From Paraburkholderia fungorum (GTDB lineage: Bacteria; Pseudomonadota; Gammaproteobacteria; Burkholderiales; Burkholderiaceae), in contig NZ_MCAS01000013.1 in the NCBI RefSeq assembly GCF_003610895.1, positions 1 through 64,000 of the forward strand: DNA of 64,000 bases, in the 5' to 3' direction. Every line of letters begins with the position of its first letter. Positions within the stretch are counted from its first letter, which is position 1. Below are positions 60,521 to 64,000 of this stretch, one piece after another. Made by a program: the position numbers and the translations under genes. Below the pieces are notes generated by a model. That model was not told the origin of the DNA. It did no database searches and saw only the letters and a list, made by a program, of their open reading frames with translations.

Positions 60521-60637
60521 GAGACGATCGCGCTAAAAGTTGAGCGAATCGAGTATTCAGGATATCGCGGCGCGGCGCAATACTTTGTCCCAAGGCACCG
60601 GCATCCGCCGGCTTGCTGCCAACCAAGGAGCGCTGTC

Positions 60638-60994
60638 ATGTTGAACTGGATCGATTACCGCAAAGAACTGTTCGGCCGCATCGGCGAAATCGCCAAACTG
60701 TCGCCGGATACCGTGAAGGCCTATCAGGCGATGTCGAGCGCAGGCCAGAAGACCGACCTGCTCGGCGCGAAGACGCGTGAGCTGATTTCGCTCGCGGTGG
60801 CCGTGACGGTGCGATGCGACGGCTGTATCACCGTGCACACCGCCGAGGCCCTGAAACACGGCGCGACACGTGAAGAAATCGCCGAAGCGCTGGGCGTGGC
60901 GGTCGCCGTGAACGCGGGCGCCGCCCTGGTGTACTCGGCACGCACCATGGACGCCGTGGCCGCGTATCAGGCGGATAGCAAACCCGCAGCTTGA
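60638..60994 (+). CDS. carboxymuconolactone decarboxylase/AhpD-like protein
   Basis: 118 aa. One CMD domain with the AhpD catalytic set C60-x2-C63-x3-H67 in TVRCDGCITVHTAEALKHGAT. AhpD-like enzymes use this thiol pair as hydroperoxidase or peroxiredoxin partner. AAGGAG precedes the ATG. It is divergent from the AraC gene with a 117-bp gap and convergent with the aldo/keto reductase. Confidence 0.9.
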   Translation: MLNWIDYRKELFGRIGEIAKLSPDTVKAYQAMSSAGQKTDLLGAKTRELISLAVAVTVRCDGCITVHTAEALKHGATREEIAEALGVAVAVNAGAALVYSARTMDAVAAYQADSKPAA

Positions 60995-61024
60995 GCGCCG
61001 CGGCAACTTCGGGCCCGATGCGCG

Positions 61025-62074
61025 TTATAGCAGGTGACGCGCCTCTTCGAGCTGCTTGCGGCGCGCCTCCCCTTGACGCTCCAGCATCCAGCCCGGGTAC
61101 TCGGCCGGCAGCGTGCTGACCTGATCGAGTCTGGCAAGCTCGTCAGCGCTCAGCGCGACGCTGGTGGCTGCAATGTTGTCGTCGAGTTGCTCGATTTTTT
61201 TCGCTCCGACGATCACCGTGGTCACGACGCGTTGATGCAGCAGCCACGCGAGCGCGATCTGTGCCACAGAGACATTCTTCGCCTCGGCGATATCGCGCAT
61301 CACGTCGATGCAGTCGTAAGCGCGCTCACGATTGACCGGCGGAAAATCGAAGGTCGTGCGGCGGCTGCCCGCTTCACCTCGCTGCTCGCGCCCATATTTG
61401 CCACTCAGCAAACCACCCGCGAGCGGACTCCACACCATCAGTCCGAGACCTTCGCTGCGCAGCATCGGCACGAGTTCGCGTTCGAGATCGCGTCCCGCCA
61501 GCGTGTAATACGCCTGCAGCGTTTCAAAGCGCGCAAGGCCGAGGCGCTCAGCAATGCCCAATGCCTTCGCGATCTGCCACGCGGCCCAGTTCGACACGCC
61601 GACATACCGTACATGACCATGCTGAACCAGCGTATCGAGCGCGCGCACGGTTTCTTCGATCGGTGTGGCCGGATCGAAACCGTGGATCTGATACAGGTCG
61701 ACGTGATCGAGTTGCAAGCGCTTCAAACTCGCCTTGACGCCGTCGATGATGTGATAGCGCGAAGCGCCGCGTGCGTTCGGGAAGGCCGCCGTCGGACCGA
61801 ATACTTTGGTTGCGACCACAACCTGATCGCGTGGCACTTTAAGATTTTTCAGCGCCTGGCCCGTGATCTGTTCGGACAAACCCTCCGCGTAGACGTCGGC
61901 CGTGTCGATGAAATTGATGCCGGCGTCGAGCGCCCGGCCGACCAGCCGCTCCGCATCCCCTTGCTGCAGATCGCCGATCTGCTTCCAGATGCCTTCGCCA
62001 CCGCCGAAAGTCATCGTGCCCAGACATAGCTCTGAAACAAACACACCAGTACGGCCTAACGGGTTGTATCGCAT
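61025..62074 (-). CDS. aldo/keto reductase
   Basis: 349 aa, (beta/alpha)8 AKR. Catalytic residues: D and Y in DTADVYAEG, K in ATKVFG, H in YQIHGFDP; NADPH-binding VIVGAKKIEQLDDNIAA near the end. Resembles YajO/YhdN-type general stress AKRs. Start at ATG 62074 (MRYNPLGRTG) is standard for the family; an earlier in-frame ATG at 62155 has no ribosome site. Confidence 0.92.
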   Translation of the reverse strand: MRYNPLGRTGVFVSELCLGTMTFGGGEGIWKQIGDLQQGDAERLVGRALDAGINFIDTADVYAEGLSEQITGQALKNLKVPRDQVVVATKVFGPTAAFPNARGASRYHIIDGVKASLKRLQLDHVDLYQIHGFDPATPIEETVRALDTLVQHGHVRYVGVSNWAAWQIAKALGIAERLGLARFETLQAYYTLAGRDLERELVPMLRSEGLGLMVWSPLAGGLLSGKYGREQRGEAGSRRTTFDFPPVNRERAYDCIDVMRDIAEAKNVSVAQIALAWLLHQRVVTTVIVGAKKIEQLDDNIAATSVALSADELARLDQVSTLPAEYPGWMLERQGEARRKQLEEARHLL

Positions 62075-62413
62075 CGTTGAGACTCCATCATGGATTCGTG
62101 AATCGGTGAGTCGTACAGCGTACTGCAGTTGACCGGTTTCGGCAGGCCGCGACACGCCTCGTCAGCCGCCACCGGGCAAACACATGTTTCAAACTCCTTA
62201 CGAATTGCACCGTTATTACCGAAGCATTTTTCCGGTCCGAATAAATTACCTGCTCCTCTGCAAGCAAGGCGCCATGCGGGTCTCCGGCAAGCGTCGGCGA
62301 TTCGCCACAGATTCGTATGCCAGGTCCGAGGCATTTGGAAAGTTCTGGTAACACGTGTATAAGTCGGACCATTCCGCTCGTATGGTGTTGTGCCTTTATC
62401 AAGGACCGCGCAT
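62075..62413. other. intergenic region before the autotransporter
   Basis: 339 bp. A sigma-70 promoter candidate, -35 TTGGAA (62335-62340), 17-bp spacer, -10 TATAAG (62358-62363), lies about 50 bp before the autotransporter ATG. No gene seen in it. Confidence 0.5.
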
Positions 62414-64000
62414 ATGAAGAAGAAGACGTTTGGGATTGGCCTCGGCAGCGTCGTACTGCTCTCCAAAGCACTCACCCCTTCCGCCATGGCCGCGTGCAGC
62501 AATACCGCACCGGCATCCAATACCACGGTCACCTGCACGGGCAGCATTTCCTCCGCCGTCGTGGCGCAAACCGGCAGCACCGGTGTCACGATCAACGCCG
62601 ACAACACGACCTCCGGCAGTTTCGCGCGCACCACCGCCCCAGTCGTCTTCAGCGTCGACACGACTAGCACGATCAACAGCAGCGGCACCTTCTCGCTGAC
62701 CGGTGGCGGCGGCACGGGCACCGTGCGCGGCGCCGTGCTGCTCGGCGTGGGCAACGGCAATCAGATCACCAACGCAAGCGGCGGCAGCATCACCACGACC
62801 GGCGCCTATAACGACGGCATGGCCGCGAACGGCAGCGGCAACACGCTGACCAATCGCGGCTCGATTACGACCAGCGGACCCAACGCCTACGGCATGACGG
62901 CCGCGTGGGGACAAACGAATTCCGGGCAACTGAACAACACCTTGATCAACAGCGGCACGGTGACGACCTCGGGCAGCAACGCGCGCGCGGCATCGATTCT
63001 GGGCGGCAGCGGCACCATCAATAACAGCGGCACGCTCTCCACCTCCGGCGCGAGCAGTCCAACGGCGTATCTGCAAGGCAATAACGACCAGTTGATCAAC
63101 AGCGGCACGATCACCGCGAGCGGCAGCGGCTCGGATGCCGTGTTTTCCAATACCGCTGGATCGAGCTTCGTCGCGACGATCCAGAACCTCGCGGGCGGCA
63201 GCATCATCAGTCAGAACGGTTCCGGCATCCGCACCCTCAACGGCAATACCACCATCACGAATGCGGGGCTCGTGCAGAGCGGCATCGGCACCGCCATCAC
63301 GATGGGCAACGGCAACAATACGCTGATTCTGCAGACCGGCTCGGCGATCAACGGCGCGGCGGATGGCGGCGGTGGAGCGAATACCGTGATCCTGCAAGGC
63401 TCGGGCACGGCATCGAATGCGTTTACCAATTTCCAGACCTTGCTGATGCAAGGCAGTTTGTGGAACTGGACCGGCACCGGCACCTTCTCGCTCGCGCATG
63501 TACAGACCGGCACGCTCAATCTCACCGGCACGCTTGGCGCGAGCGCGACGGCGCTGGTCGATAGCGGCGCGACCTTGCAGGCGAACGCGCAGAACCTGCC
63601 GGCCAGCGTCACCGACAACGGACTCGTGCGCTTTGCTCAAGACAGTGCGGGCACCTACGCGGGTTCGATCAGCGGCACGGGCTCGGTCGACAAAACCGGC
63701 GCCGGCGTGTTGACGCTTGCTCCGACGGCGGCGAGCGGCAACACCTACTCGGGCGGCACGACCATCGATCAAGGCACGATCGCCGTGGGCGCGGACAATG
63801 CGCTCGGTGCGAGCACGGGCGGCCTCACGTTCAACAGCGGCACGCTGCAATTGACATCGAGCTTCGCGCTCGCCGGCACGCGTGCGATCACGCTGGCAGC
63901 GGGCGGCGGCACGATCGACACGCAATCGTTCGACACCACGCTCACGCAGGCCGTAAGCGGCAGCGGCGCGTTGACGAAAGCCGGCAGCGGCAGTTTGCTG
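62414..64000 (+). CDS. autotransporter adhesin-like protein (5' part, runs off the window)
   Basis: Open to the right end: more than 528 codons. Signal peptide MKKKTFGIGLGSVVLLSKALTPSAMA (cut near residue 26), a Thr/Ser/Gly/Asn-rich beta-helix passenger with repeats such as NSGTVTTSG and GTLNLTG, and autotransporter-associated strand units GSGSVDKTGAGVLTLA and YSGGTTIDQGTIAVGA. The outer-membrane beta-barrel must lie beyond 64000. AAGGA precedes the ATG. A protein with such a passenger is secreted to the surface and may be an adhesin. Confidence 0.85.
   Translation, partial: MKKKTFGIGLGSVVLLSKALTPSAMAACSNTAPASNTTVTCTGSISSAVVAQTGSTGVTINADNTTSGSFARTTAPVVFSVDTTSTINSSGTFSLTGGGGTGTVRGAVLLGVGNGNQITNASGGSITTTGAYNDGMAANGSGNTLTNRGSITTSGPNAYGMTAAWGQTNSGQLNNTLINSGTVTTSGSNARAASILGGSGTINNSGTLSTSGASSPTAYLQGNNDQLINSGTITASGSGSDAVFSNTAGSSFVATIQNLAGGSIISQNGSGIRTLNGNTTITNAGLVQSGIGTAITMGNGNNTLILQTGSAINGAADGGGGANTVILQGSGTASNAFTNFQTLLMQGSLWNWTGTGTFSLAHVQTGTLNLTGTLGASATALVDSGATLQANAQNLPASVTDNGLVRFAQDSAGTYAGSISGTGSVDKTGAGVLTLAPTAASGNTYSGGTTIDQGTIAVGADNALGASTGGLTFNSGTLQLTSSFALAGTRAITLAAGGGTIDTQSFDTTLTQAVSGSGALTKAGSGSLL

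Noticed and set aside
62399..63925. 508-codon minus-strand frame opposite the autotransporter
   Set aside because: Arg/Ala/Asp-rich shadow of a repetitive gene; the plus frame has a signal peptide, ribosome site and continuous repeat units.

Overview
The window is GC-rich, densely coding DNA from a betaproteobacterium of the Burkholderiaceae, most likely Paraburkholderia. The evidence is the mix of families (pirin-DoxX beside a LysR gene, three EmrB/QacA exporters, a second sigma-54 gene, VpsR-like regulator, CpaE, LutABC with a FadR-type regulator) and a hairpin repeat at 1402-1482 that I recall as common in this genus. No rRNA, tRNA, CRISPR array or prophage was seen. Genus is inferred; no database search was run.

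Layout. 1-1343: complete IS256-family element. 1.5-8 kb: LysR, pirin and DoxX; an AlkB-type alkane hydroxylase; the ahpC-ahpF peroxide unit with an OxyR-like site. 7.9-14.4 kb: a PrpR-like sigma-54 activator divergent from a PrpB-like lyase and an MHS symporter, then a drug exporter and a GNAT acetyltransferase. 14.5-20.7 kb: two paralogous prolyl-4-hydroxylase-like oxygenases flanking a short CDF transporter, an NTF2-like protein, and an exporter divergent from its probable LysR regulator.

20.7-28.5 kb is the most interesting part: a molybdenum-handling island. Four 24-bp sites with one geometry (CGTnATAT-like arm, eight bases, mirrored arm) match ModE operators. They precede an unrecognised 184-aa gene, a DUF2325 gene, a divergent pair (Moco-domain protein, NifQ-like protein and one-domain ModE on one side; a beta-propeller lipoprotein on the other) and a WtpA/ModA-type binding protein with a fused ModB-ModC transporter. 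Together they suggest a regulon that imports, carries and uses molybdate. The NifQ-like protein lies outside any nif cluster and lacks the first cysteine of the usual motif.

28.5-45.8 kb: NAMPT-type phosphoribosyltransferase, isoprenylcysteine-methyltransferase-like protein, an isolated CpaE-like ATPase, 1.25 kb without a convincing gene, a VpsR-like sigma-54 activator, an exporter, NIPSNAP, MscS channel, hydrolase, and a two-gene DNA repair unit (nuclease-FeS helicase and VRR-NUC nuclease). 45.8-47.2 kb: an AbiE toxin-antitoxin pair in more AT-rich DNA. 47.3-51.1 kb: lutABC and its GntR regulator with a readable promoter/operator. 51.2-64 kb: S10 peptidase, aminotransferase, second rpoN, BON protein with a possible sigma-54 promoter, small envelope/stress proteins, FUSC protein, AraC regulator, AhpD-like protein, aldo/keto reductase, and the 5' part of an autotransporter that runs off the window.
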